From Emcibacter sp. (GTDB lineage: Bacteria > Pseudomonadota > Alphaproteobacteria > Sphingomonadales > Emcibacteraceae): a stretch of 64,000 bases of DNA. This document shows positions 17,867 to 27,592 of this stretch, in pieces (position 1 is the first letter of the stretch; each line of letters begins with the position of its first letter). The DNA is taken from positions 1,115,265 to 1,179,264 of the forward strand of contig JAJFIQ010000019.1 in the NCBI GenBank assembly GCA_021774785.1. The letters are read 5' to 3'. Under the pieces are notes generated by a model. It saw only the letters and a list, made by a program, of their open reading frames with translations. It did no database searches and had not been told where the DNA came from. The position numbers and the translations under genes are program-made.

Positions 17867-19234
17867 ATGAAAATTATTTCTTGCCATGTGGATGGGCGGT
17901 ATCATATTCCTGATATTATCAGATTGTCACGTGTGGGGGTGGTTTCAATGGGAATATTGCTGGGTTCTAGTATTTTAACACCAGCCATCGCATTGGATGC
18001 AGATAAGAATGATAGGTTGAGCAAGTTGGAGGCTCAACTGAGTAAGGCCATGGGGCTGATTTTGTTACTGCAAAATGAAATTAGCGTAATTAAAAACGAG
18101 AATAGTACAGGCGAAGCTAAAACTGGCAACTTGAAACAGATCACACAGAGCGTGCAGGAGAATTCTGAGCGCATGGATGATATGGAAGATGTTGTTCTGG
18201 ATTTAGAGGATAAAACCGGCAGTCGGGCATTGGTAAAAGCTTTTGATGCGGTTTCTATTGATATTGGTGGCTTCCTCCATTCAGCTTATACATATGTTGA
18301 TGGCGAGAGCGGTTCCGCTGGTAGTTTTAATCGGCAAACATTTGAACTTCTGATGAAAGCAGAGCTTGGTCAAAGCTGGTCAGCTTTTATCGCACAGGCT
18401 TTCATTCGTGAATCAGCACCAATTTTTCAAGATGATGAAGGGCGAAAAGATCCCACGTTCCGTATTCCTGGCGCTGGCATATCGCCGACAGTTATTGCCT
18501 GGGCGAATTATAAGGCATCAGATGCCCTGAATGTTCGGTTAGGGCGTTTTATTACACCTCACGGCATTGTCAATATTGACCATTTTCCGGCATCGCTGCT
18601 GGATCCTGAACAACCACAGTTTTTACGGCCATTTGGTGGCCAAACAATGTTTGCTAACTTCATGACCGGGATAAATGTCCATGGTCAGAAATTTGGTGAA
18701 AATGGAACATTAAAATATGACTTCTATTTGGGTAATTTTGTTGGTAATCCGGAAAACATTAATTACGGCGGACGATTGGCCTATAAGATAGCTGGAACTG
18801 GCTTTACAGTTGGCGCCAATGTTGGCGGCGGCAGCCGGACTAATGTTGATGCGGTTGGTGGGGCAAGTTCCAATTATTTGTTGTATGGCGGCGATTTGTT
18901 ATACGATAAAGGCAATATTTTATGGAAATCGGAATTTTTTGCTACAGATGAAGATCTTGGTGAAAACAGGCTGACATTTTATACTCAACCAGCCTATCGC
19001 ATAAATAACAAGTGGACAGCATTTTACCGATTTGACTTTCTTGATGACGGGACTGGTACTGGGGACAAAATCGAACATGCTATTGGTTTAAATTATAGGC
19101 CTATACAGAGTGTCGTTTTGCGCAGTATCTTAACATTAAAGGGCTTTGATGCGGTAGATTCCTCCCTACCGAATGGTCCTTTATCGGAAGCAGATGTGCG
19201 TTCTTATCAGCTTTCAGCAACATTCTCGTTCTGA
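17867..19234 (+). CDS. Outer-membrane porin-like protein with N-terminal coiled coil
   Basis: 455 residues, with AAGGGA before the ATG. The signal segment has an unusually long n-region and ends near PAIALDAD. A coiled coil (DRLSKLEAQLSKAMGLILLL, about residues 48-110) leads to a beta-barrel of about 330 residues ending YQLSATFSF with terminal phenylalanine. Barrel strands include NVRLGRFITPHGIVNIDHFP and LKYDFYLGNFVG. It is the first gene of an operon with a short phosphate-binding-like protein and a chemoreceptor. It resembles the porin at 7886 in plan but not closely in sequence. Confidence 0.72.
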   Translation: MKIISCHVDGRYHIPDIIRLSRVGVVSMGILLGSSILTPAIALDADKNDRLSKLEAQLSKAMGLILLLQNEISVIKNENSTGEAKTGNLKQITQSVQENSERMDDMEDVVLDLEDKTGSRALVKAFDAVSIDIGGFLHSAYTYVDGESGSAGSFNRQTFELLMKAELGQSWSAFIAQAFIRESAPIFQDDEGRKDPTFRIPGAGISPTVIAWANYKASDALNVRLGRFITPHGIVNIDHFPASLLDPEQPQFLRPFGGQTMFANFMTGINVHGQKFGENGTLKYDFYLGNFVGNPENINYGGRLAYKIAGTGFTVGANVGGGSRTNVDAVGGASSNYLLYGGDLLYDKGNILWKSEFFATDEDLGENRLTFYTQPAYRINNKWTAFYRFDFLDDGTGTGDKIEHAIGLNYRPIQSVVLRSILTLKGFDAVDSSLPNGPLSEADVRSYQLSATFSF

Positions 19235-19246
19235 GTGGGAAATATA

Positions 19247-19717
19247 ATGAAAAAGAATAATTTTAAAATTGTCTATACCCTAACTTTGTTAGCAGGACTT
19301 ATATTGACGACGATAACGCCCGAGGCCATTTCTGCTGAATTTGCAGTAGTCGTAAATGCTAAAAATGGAACATCTGGTAGTCAGGAAGAAATTCGCCGGG
19401 AAGTCAAACGAACCTTCATGAAACAGCAATCTTCTTGGACTGGGAATATAGATGCATTTCCATTAGACCGTGACCCATCTAATGCAGCACATCAGGCCTT
19501 TCTCAAAAATGTTTTGCAGATGAGCGAACAGGAATTGGATGCTCATTGGCTTAGTATGAAGCAACAACAGGGGCAAACGCCACCACGGGTCGTGGGTTCA
19601 ACACGCATTTTGTTAAGACTTATTGGAAAAAAAGAAGGGGGTATGGGGGTAGTAAATGTAGACGAATTGGCGGGAGCTCCCGCTTCTGTTAAGGCTTTGC
19701 TTCAATTTACTGACTAA
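19247..19717 (+). CDS. Short periplasmic PBP-like (phosphate ABC substrate-binding-like) protein
   Basis: 156 residues. A signal peptide ends AISAEF. The rest resembles one lobe of PstS-type binding proteins (PBP-like domain): EIRREVKRTFMKQQSSWTGN, DAFPLDRDPSNAAHQAFLKN, VLQMSEQELDAHW and GGMGVVNVDEL. Such short proteins are annotated as phosphate substrate-binding proteins, but no ABC permease or ATPase is near. ATG 19247 has GGGA upstream; a GTG four codons earlier touches the porin stop. Placed between a porin and a chemoreceptor, it may present a ligand to the receptor. Confidence 0.65.
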   Translation: MKKNNFKIVYTLTLLAGLILTTITPEAISAEFAVVVNAKNGTSGSQEEIRREVKRTFMKQQSSWTGNIDAFPLDRDPSNAAHQAFLKNVLQMSEQELDAHWLSMKQQQGQTPPRVVGSTRILLRLIGKKEGGMGVVNVDELAGAPASVKALLQFTD

Positions 19718-19744
19718 ACTTGACTAAAATAATAGAGATAAAAA

Positions 19745-21538
19745 ATGATAACTCAAAAGTTGACGGGCCTTGGGGGGGCTATTGTAAATAAAGAAAACGG
19801 TTTTATAAGTCGCCTTACGGGCCTCGGACTGAAAGCCAAGATAATGGGATTACTGGCAATATTGGTTTTCACATCACTTATGGCCATTTTATTTCTAGAA
19901 TATCAAGTGTTAAACGGCAGATCGGCTATCATCAGCCAAAAGACAGACCTTGATGAACTTTATCTGATGCAAGATGCTACCGCGACCTTTTCTGACGTTA
20001 AATATTGGTATACTGAAATCGCCGTTAGTTTATCAGAAGAAGCCGCTGCAGCCTCTGAAGAATCAGCAGAATTATTTAAGGAAAAAATCAAACAGATAAA
20101 GTCTCTTGATGATGTGTCACGCGCTAATATTTTGAAAGACCTTGAAGGTTTGATGGCTGAGGCAGAAGAAGCCATGATGTCTTATACTTTTGAAGAAAAT
20201 GAAGCCGGAAAAAAATCCATGTCAATGGTTCGTGCTTATATTGGGTCCATCAATAATGAACTGGTCAAGTTAATGGACGGGGCCAGAATAAGGGCAGAGC
20301 AAGCCGTCGTTGTTGTTGAAGATACCTCTAGTTTTGCTTTAATCGGCGGGCTTTTCATGCTGGTGCTTGTTCTGATAGTTGGAGCAGGATTGATCGTTGC
20401 CATGAATAGCATGATTTTGATACCTCTTGTCCGAATTACGGATGAAATGAAGCGGTTGGCTGAAGGTGATACTGATATTAAACTTGTGGATGCGGGGAAA
20501 GTGGACGAAGTAGGGGATATGGCGCGGGCTGTACAGATATTCTGTAAAAATACACTTAAAATTGAGACCATGAATTTGGAACAAAAGCAGGTCCAACAGG
20601 ATAGAGAAGCAGAGCGTAAAGTGGAAGAAGTTGCAAAACAAGCATCAGAAAATCAACAGCGTCAGGAGATAGAGGCTCAACTTGAACGACAACGTATGCA
20701 AGCTGAAGCTATTAAAACTCTGTTGCAGAAAAAAGTTCATGCAACTCTGGCAATAGTTGTCGGTTCGGCAGAGACGTTGGAAGTATCCGCAGTCTCTCTT
20801 TCCCAAACCGTTGAACAATCATCAAGTGAAGCAAGCTTGCTGTCAAATTCTATCGCACAAACGTCCTCTGAAACCCATTCCCTAGCTGCCGCAACTGAAG
20901 AGCTTTCGGCATCTATTAATGAAATTAACCGCCAGGCAGATGAATCTAATTCCATGTCCCAAAAGGCTGTGGTAATGCAAGAAAAGGCAAATGAAGCTGT
21001 TATGGAATTGGCAGATATGTCAGGACGAATTTCTGATATTCTTGGTTTAATTAATGAAATAGCGGAAAAAACACATTTATTAGCGCTTAATGCCACAATT
21101 GAAGCCGCCCGGGCCGGTGATGCAGGAAGAGGATTTGCCGTAGTAGCAAGTGAAGTTAAGGATTTAGCGCAACAAACAGGTAAGGCGACTGAGGGTATCC
21201 AGACACAAATAAAAAATATTCAAGTGGCTACGCAGGAAACTGTAGGCACTATTACGGGATCCAAAGATTCTATTAATTCCATAGCTGAATCTTCAAGTAC
21301 AATTGTAGAGGCAGTGGTACAGCAACGTGGGGCCACAGAGGAAATCAGTTCTTCTATTCAACAGGTGGCTATGGGAACCGATAGCATTACTGATGGTATT
21401 CAACGAATTACGGACGGTATCTCCAATACGGATGCGGCAAGTAGTCGGGTACGCGAAGTATCAAATGATATTTTATCTGTTGTTTCAGAACTCAGTAATG
21501 AGGTGGATGATTTTATGGCAACCCTCAGCAATGGATAG
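19745..21538 (+). CDS. Methyl-accepting chemotaxis protein
   Basis: 597 residues. TM1 is near residues 31-53, followed by a periplasmic helical domain of about 140 residues rich in glutamate and alanine. TM2 is near 195-220. A HAMP domain ([20 protein letters not shown]) and a long coiled coil lead to a signalling domain with the conserved hairpin tip ([35 protein letters not shown]). It would signal to CheA/CheW; none are in the window. The gene follows the binding-protein gene by 27 bases. There is no C-terminal CheR/CheB pentapeptide. Confidence 0.9.
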   Translation: MITQKLTGLGGAIVNKENGFISRLTGLGLKAKIMGLLAILVFTSLMAILFLEYQVLNGRSAIISQKTDLDELYLMQDATATFSDVKYWYTEIAVSLSEEAAAASEESAELFKEKIKQIKSLDDVSRANILKDLEGLMAEAEEAMMSYTFEENEAGKKSMSMVRAYIGSINNELVKLMDGARIRAEQAVVVVEDTSSFALIGGLFMLVLVLIVGAGLIVAMNSMILIPLVRITDEMKRLAEGDTDIKLVDAGKVDEVGDMARAVQIFCKNTLKIETMNLEQKQVQQDREAERKVEEVAKQASENQQRQEIEAQLERQRMQAEAIKTLLQKKVHATLAIVVGSAETLEVSAVSLSQTVEQSSSEASLLSNSIAQTSSETHSLAAATEELSASINEINRQADESNSMSQKAVVMQEKANEAVMELADMSGRISDILGLINEIAEKTHLLALNATIEAARAGDAGRGFAVVASEVKDLAQQTGKATEGIQTQIKNIQVATQETVGTITGSKDSINSIAESSSTIVEAVVQQRGATEEISSSIQQVAMGTDSITDGIQRITDGISNTDAASSRVREVSNDILSVVSELSNEVDDFMATLSNG

Positions 21539-21581
21539 TAGAGACAATTCAACTTTTTCACCAGAGGAATTTAGACTACCC

Positions 21582-21682
21582 TGGACTTGCTTCGGTCACG
21601 AATAGCCCTTGAAGGCGATACCCGTACTTGGACTTGCTTCGTAAAAGTGGAGAGCAATCTCTATGTTTACGAAGCAAGTCCA
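21582..21682. repeat. Triple repeat with 17-bp inverted arms
   Basis: TGGACTTGCTTCG occurs at 21582-21594 and again at 21629-21641. The second copy extends to TGGACTTGCTTCGTAAA (21629-21645) and pairs perfectly with 21666-21682. The 20-base spacer can form a smaller AGAG/CTCT stem. It may act as a terminator for the chemoreceptor gene, but the extra direct copy suggests a remnant of a small mobile element. Confidence 0.6.
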
Positions 21683-21874
21683 CCTATAGTTACAAATTTT
21701 TACACTAAATTACCTTCCATCTAATAGTCTGGAAGTATTTGGGTTGTACTATTCCAGGTATATCAAATGAAGATTGCCACTGTAAGCGGCAAAAAATTTT
21801 AGCTTTGGCGTGAGTATGCTGTCCCATAGTTAGGCGTAAGTTGGTAGCAATAAATTCATGGAAAGCAAGTAGCT

Positions 21875-22312
21875 ATGCAGGACATCGAAAACCATATTGT
21901 TCAAAATGTCACACAGGACAATTCATTACCCTGCGGCACAGAAACCATCCTGTTGGTTGATGATGAAATTGAATGTGTGGATATTGCATCTTTCCACCTT
22001 ACAAGCCTAGGGTATAATATTATTAAAGCATACAGCAGCAAAGAGGCATTTAAGATGATACAGGCTAATCAGCGATTTGACCTTATCATAAGTGATATTG
22101 TCATGCCCGGAAAAATCAATGGCTTTCTGTTGGCTCAGGAGGCTTTCAATCAGAATTCTAATATCAAAATTCTTTTGGCATCTGGATATATCAAAATGAA
22201 TGATACTATTCCAAATAACCCATTAATTGCTAATCTGTTAAAATCATTACTTAAAAAACCCTATAACAAGCGGACTTTGGCAACTGCCGTACGAAGAACG
22301 CTGGATGCCTAG
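21875..22312 (+). CDS. Stand-alone response-regulator receiver protein
   Basis: 145 residues forming one REC domain. The acidic pair is in ILLVDDEIE, the phosphorylated aspartate in LIISDIVMPG, the switch serine in ILLASGY and the lysine in LLKKPYNKRTL. It closely resembles the receiver at the C-terminus of the hybrid kinase encoded at 22500 ([19 protein letters not shown]). That suggests duplication or service by the same kinase. It is followed by a strong hairpin and lies between the chemoreceptor and the kinase. Confidence 0.88.
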   Translation: MQDIENHIVQNVTQDNSLPCGTETILLVDDEIECVDIASFHLTSLGYNIIKAYSSKEAFKMIQANQRFDLIISDIVMPGKINGFLLAQEAFNQNSNIKILLASGYIKMNDTIPNNPLIANLLKSLLKKPYNKRTLATAVRRTLDA

Positions 22313-22362
22313 CCATTTATATCGAATATCCCACGCTGTACTTCCCTAGTACAGCCTTCTGC

Positions 22363-22398
22363 CGAAGAAATGGGGGACTAATATCCCCCATTTCTTCG
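22363..22398 (+). terminator. Hairpin terminator after receiver gene
   Basis: A perfect 15-bp stem (CGAAGAAATGGGGGA, 22363-22377, with 22384-22398) and a 6-base loop. Only a short T-run follows, so termination strength is uncertain. Confidence 0.65.
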
Positions 22399-22499
22399 TT
22401 AAGGGTGTCAACTTGACAGTAACTTTGCATTCATGACAAAATAATCCTCCAAAGGTTGTTAATGCAGAAAAATAATGTATCGAATTAAGGACTGGAATA

Positions 22500-25235
22500 T
22501 TGATCAAAAAAAAATGGTTTGATACTGTCATGGATTGGAGGATATGGGTATTCCCCCTTCTCTTAAGTGTACTTTTAGTTATTGTTGCAAAAGTTGATTT
22601 CCTGACCTTTCATACTTTGGTCGAATTATTTACCATAATAATTTCTTTCATAATGTTTGCTTTTGTGTGGTATTCTCACGACTTTTCCAAGAATTTGATT
22701 TTGCTCTTTTTGGCCTGTGGGTATTTCTGGATTGGCTCACTCGATCTGCTGCATGTTATTGTCTATAAGGGAATGAATTTATTTTACTCTGATAACGGAA
22801 ATGCCTCCACCCAGATTTGGATTACGACACGTTATGCCGAATCCTTATTATTGCTTACAGCCCCGTTATTATCTTATCGGGTACGGAGCAAGAATATTTT
22901 GGTCTTGGCCTTTGGTGTTATTGCATTTTCCATAGTAATCTTAATTTTTTCAGGATATTTCCCGGTCACTTACATTGAAAATACCGGCCTTACTCCCTTC
23001 AAAATTTATAGTGAATACATCATTATTCTCATACTCCTCCTGTCATTGATCACCTTATTTCGCTTTGGTGAAGGTATATTGGAAGTGGAGAAAGAACTCA
23101 TTGCTCTCTCCATCGTTATGACTATATGTGCAGAAATAGCCTTTACCTCATATGTCAGCCTATACGGGAGTGCTAATATGGCTGGCCATATCTTCAAGCT
23201 TTTTTCATTCTGGTTCATTTTTCAGGCAATTATAATTTCCAATTTGAGAAAGCCACATATTGCGCTTGTTGAGAGTGAGGCTTACCTAAGAAATGCCTTA
23301 AAAGATCTGAAAAATCAAAGATATCTTCTGGATCAACATGCCCTTGTATTAACCACAGATCAATTCGGAAACATAATATATGTGAATGATAAATTTTGTA
23401 AGACTTCAGGATATACAAGAGAAGAAATAATGGGGCAGAACCCCCGTTTATTCAAGTCATCCTTTCATCCTGACACATTTTATAAGGAAATGTGGAACGT
23501 CATATCAGGTGGAAATATCTGGCACGGGGAAATATGCAACCAAGCTAAAAACGGGGCTCATCATTGGTTAGATTCAACCATTGCACCCATATATGATGAT
23601 CATGGTAATATAAATCAATATATTACAATTCGCACCGATATTACCGAACGTAAAATCGCAGAAGAGGCCACAAGAAAGAGTGAAACGCGTTTTCGCGAAA
23701 TAGCGGAAACCATTAATGAAGTCTTTTTTATCATTGCCCCTGATTTTAAAGAAATGATTTATCTTAGCCCCGCTTTTAAAAAAATTTTTGGGCTTCCCAC
23801 AAAAAATTCGAGTGAAATACCGAAAACAGTAGAAGAATATTTAAAAAAATGGGTCCACCCTGATGACTGGCATATTCTTGAGAGTGCAGTTGAATTAAGA
23901 GTGAAAGGTGATTTCAGTACAAAAATTCCTGATTACAGGATTATCCAGAAAGATAGTGGAATCAGGTGGATTTCGACAGAAACTCATCCAGTGCGAAACA
24001 AACAAGGTGAAATCATTCATATTATTGGTAACCATCAGGATGTTACGGAACGAAGGCGTCTTGGTCGTGAACTTCGCCAGTCACAGAAAATGGAAGCAGT
24101 GGGACAGCTTACAGGCGGGATTGCCCATGATTTTAATAATATCCTTGGTATCATCAGGGGCAATCTTGAAATTCTCAAAATAATTATGCCAAAAGATGCC
24201 GAATCCCTGGAGCGCGCTGACAAGGCCATTGCCGGGGTTGAGCGAGGCGCAAAAATAATTAAAAAACTTTTGAATTTTTCCCGCCACAAAGTATACGCAA
24301 CCGAATTGATTTTGATCAATCACTCCATAGATAATCTGAAAGAACTGATTGCCAGATCCCTGACTGCGGCCATAATCGTTAAAACCACATTGGCAAAGAA
24401 ACTGTGGCGTGTATCTATCGAACCCGACGAACTTGAGAATGCAATTTTGAATCTGGCACTTAATGCCCGCAATGCCATGCCGAATGGTGGCACATTACTG
24501 ATTGGAACAGAGAATAAAATTCTTGATAAAACCTATGTAAGCCAAAATCCAAGCAGTAAAGAGGGGGAATATGTCATGGTATCTGTCAGCGATACAGGAT
24601 GTGGCATGTCACTAGAAACTCAGGACAAGATTCTTGAACCTTTTTATACTACTAAAGAAAATGAAGAAGGAACAGGTCTTGGCCTCAGCATGGTTCATGG
24701 CTTCATCAGACGCAGTGGTGGTCACATAAATATTTATTCTGAATTGGGTAAGGGAACAACTATTCGTCTATATATCCCCAAATCTCTGACAGATGTTAAA
24801 CAAACCAGCGATATTGAACCTGACCAAATGACTATGGTGCAGGGACATGAAACCATTCTTATCGTAGATGATGAACCAGCTTTGTGTGAAGTAGCAAAAA
24901 CCCAACTTGATATTCTTGGATATACTATCATTATTGCAAATAATGCCAGAGAAGCATTAAGTATACTGCAAAAAAACCAGAATATAGACTTATTATTCAG
25001 TGACATTGTAATGCCGGGTCATATGGATGGATACGAACTGGCCAGAGAGGTTTTGAAAAAATATCCTGACGTCAAAATATTATTAACCAGTGGGTTTACC
25101 CAAAATCGTGAAATACATTTAAATAATGGCAACAGGAAATTATCCAGGCTGGCCCAAAATCTCCTCAGCAAACCCTATAGTCAGGTGGAACTTGCCAATG
25201 CAATCAGAAATATTCTGGATTCTGAATACTCTTAG
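22500..25235 (+). CDS. Hybrid sensor histidine kinase (MASE3-PAS-PAS-HisKA-HATPase-REC)
   Basis: 911 residues. About seven membrane helices at residues 10-245 match the MASE3 sensor domain ([37 protein letters not shown]). Two PAS/PAC domains follow ([35 protein letters not shown]). The HisKA box is [20 protein letters not shown] with the phosphoryl histidine. The ATPase domain has [14 protein letters not shown] and [14 protein letters not shown]-terminal receiver carries [10 protein letters not shown]. It starts at a TTG with AAGGA upstream; no nearby ATG has a ribosome site. It overlaps the convergent OmpR-type gene by four bases. Confidence 0.9.
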   Translation: MIKKKWFDTVMDWRIWVFPLLLSVLLVIVAKVDFLTFHTLVELFTIIISFIMFAFVWYSHDFSKNLILLFLACGYFWIGSLDLLHVIVYKGMNLFYSDNGNASTQIWITTRYAESLLLLTAPLLSYRVRSKNILVLAFGVIAFSIVILIFSGYFPVTYIENTGLTPFKIYSEYIIILILLLSLITLFRFGEGILEVEKELIALSIVMTICAEIAFTSYVSLYGSANMAGHIFKLFSFWFIFQAIIISNLRKPHIALVESEAYLRNALKDLKNQRYLLDQHALVLTTDQFGNIIYVNDKFCKTSGYTREEIMGQNPRLFKSSFHPDTFYKEMWNVISGGNIWHGEICNQAKNGAHHWLDSTIAPIYDDHGNINQYITIRTDITERKIAEEATRKSETRFREIAETINEVFFIIAPDFKEMIYLSPAFKKIFGLPTKNSSEIPKTVEEYLKKWVHPDDWHILESAVELRVKGDFSTKIPDYRIIQKDSGIRWISTETHPVRNKQGEIIHIIGNHQDVTERRRLGRELRQSQKMEAVGQLTGGIAHDFNNILGIIRGNLEILKIIMPKDAESLERADKAIAGVERGAKIIKKLLNFSRHKVYATELILINHSIDNLKELIARSLTAAIIVKTTLAKKLWRVSIEPDELENAILNLALNARNAMPNGGTLLIGTENKILDKTYVSQNPSSKEGEYVMVSVSDTGCGMSLETQDKILEPFYTTKENEEGTGLGLSMVHGFIRRSGGHINIYSELGKGTTIRLYIPKSLTDVKQTSDIEPDQMTMVQGHETILIVDDEPALCEVAKTQLDILGYTIIIANNAREALSILQKNQNIDLLFSDIVMPGHMDGYELAREVLKKYPDVKILLTSGFTQNREIHLNNGNRKLSRLAQNLLSKPYSQVELANAIRNILDSEYS

Positions 25236-25969
25236 GAACTTACTTTTTTAATATCCGCGATGAACATATACCCTAACTGCCTAACCGTACGAATGAATTT
25301 AGGGTCATTAGGCGTGTCGCCAAGTTTCTTTCTTATTCTGGCAATTGTTACGTCCAGACTGCGGTCAAATGGAGAATGGCTCCGTCCACCCTGACTTATA
25401 TGGTCCAGCAATTGGTCACGGCTGAGCACCCGGCCCGCAGAATTTATCAGGGCATTCAATATGGCGAATTCATGTCCGGTAATCTTCATATTGTCACCGT
25501 CGGGGTTATGCAATGTGTGCTTGTGAAGATTTAATGTCCACCCATCGAACGATATCAAAGGGATTTCGCTATTGTGTATATTCACTATTCTTTCATCTAC
25601 CATAGTGCGCCGTAAAACACTTTTCAATCGGGCGGTTAGTTCACGTCCATGAAACGGTTTTGTGATATAATCATCCGCACCAAGCTCCAGTCCGACAATC
25701 TTGTCGATAACATCCCCTTTTCCTGTCAGCATAACAACGGGAATATTATATTTAGGGCGAAACTCTCTCATGATCGTCAAACCATCATGACCTGGCAATC
25801 CAATATCCAGTAGGATCAGTGAGACAATATGCTTTTCTATTTGTTGATACATTTCATCGGCATTACCAGCTTCAATCACTCTTAAACCATCCAACTCAAG
25901 GATACCTCTAACAATATCACGCATGGCCGGGTCATCATCAACAACAAGGACAAGGTCAGAATCTTGCAT
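25232..25969 (-). CDS. OmpR/PhoB-family response regulator
   Basis: 245 residues from ATG 25969, which has AGGAAA upstream. The receiver has LVVDDDPAMRD, the phosphorylated aspartate in LILLDIGLPGHDG, VVMLTGKGD and DYITKPF. The C-terminal winged helix contains ITGHEFAILNALINSAGRVL and RSLDVTIARIRKKLGD. This subtype resembles TorR/ChvI-like regulators. It probably acts with a nearby kinase; the adjacent hybrid kinase on the other strand is a candidate only by position. Confidence 0.9.
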   Translation of the reverse strand: MQDSDLVLVVDDDPAMRDIVRGILELDGLRVIEAGNADEMYQQIEKHIVSLILLDIGLPGHDGLTIMREFRPKYNIPVVMLTGKGDVIDKIVGLELGADDYITKPFHGRELTARLKSVLRRTMVDERIVNIHNSEIPLISFDGWTLNLHKHTLHNPDGDNMKITGHEFAILNALINSAGRVLSRDQLLDHISQGGRSHSPFDRSLDVTIARIRKKLGDTPNDPKFIRTVRQLGYMFIADIKKVSS

Positions 25970-26223
25970 ATTAAATTTCCTGTTAAATCCCCTGAAAACC
26001 CCACGAAATATTTTAACATACAATATTGGTCATTAATAGAGCACACACAACTATTGCGTTACGAAAGGCAACATTTAATTACATAAATCCAAATATTCTA
26101 GAAACGAATGGCAACTAAAATCATGGTTAATATATCAAATTCTATAGGTTAAATAAAATAATTAGTAAATGCTTCTTATGAACTGCCTAAGATTATTGAC
26201 CGTTAAATTAAGTGGAATTACTT

Positions 26224-26685
26224 ATGAAAATAAATCATAATTTTTCAAGAGATATTTTATCCAATTGCCCAGACAGCTGTTACCTTATTATTACAGATGG
26301 CTCGAATATTATTATTGATATTAATGAAAAATTTATTGATGATTTTGGCTATATTGCCAATAAAAACATGCCTTCCATTGGCAATATTCTTCTTACAGAT
26401 ATATTAAATCATAGTGCCCAGGATACTGTGCTGCATTTTCCCAGGAACGAATATAAGTTAAAGAATAATATCCTATGTTCTGATGGTCAATATATTTCAA
26501 TTCAGTGGAGTTCATTTCCTCTTGAGATAAATAACCTAAAACATACGATTACATTTGGTGTTGATATTACGGATTGGGAATCTGTAACGCAACAACTCAT
26601 AGCAACAACGCAACAACTCATAACGCTCAATAATAGTGAACAATCTAAAGTAGAAACCATCATTCCAAAATTAAAGGTATCATAA
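26224..26685 (+). CDS. Small PAS-domain protein
   Basis: 153 residues. One PAS fold (CYLIITDGSNIIIDINEKFI, IQWSSFPLEINNLKHTITFG, VDITDWESVTQQL) is followed by a short helical tail. ATG 26224 is preferred to an in-frame GTG four codons upstream. The tail contains a tandem duplication at DNA level (ACGCAACAACTCATA twice, 26587-26622), giving TQQLIATTQQLI. No output domain is present. Its stop overlaps the start of the 50-residue ORF. Confidence 0.6.
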   Translation: MKINHNFSRDILSNCPDSCYLIITDGSNIIIDINEKFIDDFGYIANKNMPSIGNILLTDILNHSAQDTVLHFPRNEYKLKNNILCSDGQYISIQWSSFPLEINNLKHTITFGVDITDWESVTQQLIATTQQLITLNNSEQSKVETIIPKLKVS

Positions 26686-26837
26686 TGAATATTAACCAAA
26701 ACACCAATATAGAAATTTTATTTGCCCGTGTAGGATACGAACTTCTTAGTCTATCTCCAAAGGATCAACTACAATTAATCTCTTTAATGGAAAAAGAAGC
26801 TGAACTATTAAGGCAAAATAAAATTAAAAAGAATTAA
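26685..26837 (+). CDS. Small coupled ORF, 50 residues
   Basis: ATG 26685 overlaps the PAS gene stop (TAATG), and AAAGG lies six bases upstream. The product is helical (LFARVGYELLSLSPKDQLQL, ISLMEKEAELLRQNKIKKN) without a known domain. The tight coupling argues for a real gene, perhaps a partner of the PAS protein. Confidence 0.5.
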   Translation: MNINQNTNIEILFARVGYELLSLSPKDQLQLISLMEKEAELLRQNKIKKN

Positions 26838-26881
26838 TTTATGATTAGCCCGGATATTTTCTATGGCTTATCTAAATATAA

Positions 26882-27517
26882 TTATCTTGGGCCAAGGCCA
26901 TTTGTCATGAAGGACATGAAACTTTCTTTAATGTCTTCAGCACTCATAGACCCATCTTTGTCATACCAGTGACAGACCCAGTTATAGGCACCAAAGATGG
27001 CAAATGTTGTAAGCCTTGGATTACAATCAGCAATCGACCCATCCTCAATCCCATGACGAATTATTTCCTGTACCGCATCATCAATCTGCCGACGGGCCTG
27101 CAGGAGAATGTTTTGATTTTCTGCGCTGAAGGCATGGACATCGCATTTCACCAGACATGTCCCAAAATCCGTGATAACCAGATCAAAATACTGTGACATT
27201 AAATCGTCCAGTCTCTCCCGCCCGGTCCGCGTCTGGTCACTGACAGCCTGAAGTGCATCATGCATATCTGAAAGTGCCATACGGCTACATTGAAACAGGA
27301 TATCTTCTTTATTTTTGATATAGTAATATAATGTAGGTTTGGTGACCCCCAACCTTTCCGAAACATGATCCAGGGTCGTGCGGTGATAACCCCTTTCATT
27401 GAATATTTGGGCTGCCGTATTCAACAGGGCACGCAGCTTTATACCCCGTATTTCTTCCTTGTCAGGAATTTCGTTATTCCATTTGGCTTTGGTGGTCTTT
27501 GAGTATGCCATAGTCAT
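26882..27517 (-). CDS. TetR/AcrR-family repressor
   Basis: 211 residues. The N-terminal helix-turn-helix is typical (LNTAAQIFNERGYHRTTLDH, VSERLGVTKPTLYYYIKNKE). The ligand domain matches TetR regulators that control fatty-acid or acyl-CoA genes (FGAYNWVCHWYDKDGSMSAE). The gene lies downstream of two CoA-transferase genes and an acyl-CoA dehydrogenase in the same direction, so it probably controls them. A palindrome upstream (27574-27587) may be its operator. Confidence 0.85.
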   Translation of the reverse strand: MTMAYSKTTKAKWNNEIPDKEEIRGIKLRALLNTAAQIFNERGYHRTTLDHVSERLGVTKPTLYYYIKNKEDILFQCSRMALSDMHDALQAVSDQTRTGRERLDDLMSQYFDLVITDFGTCLVKCDVHAFSAENQNILLQARRQIDDAVQEIIRHGIEDGSIADCNPRLTTFAIFGAYNWVCHWYDKDGSMSAEDIKESFMSFMTNGLGPR

Positions 27518-27573
27518 TTGGCTTTCTGTTTTAAATCACATAATAGTTCACTTAAGAATTCAAGTCTATAATG

Positions 27574-27587
27574 TTACCATGTGGTAA
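27574..27587. promoter_or_regulatory. Palindrome upstream of tetR, candidate operator
   Basis: TTACCA-TG-TGGTAA, a perfect 6-2-6 inverted repeat 57 bases before the tetR start. The position suits autoregulation. It differs from the palindrome at 31306. Confidence 0.45.
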
Positions 27588-27592
27588 TATCA

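Noticed and set aside
17867..19234. Treating the second porin as part of the tRNA-Arg island
   Set aside because: It lies outside the right boundary repeat and is intact with its own operon.
21582..21682. Small CRISPR array
   Set aside because: There are only three short copies, one of them inverted, with unequal spacers and no cas genes.
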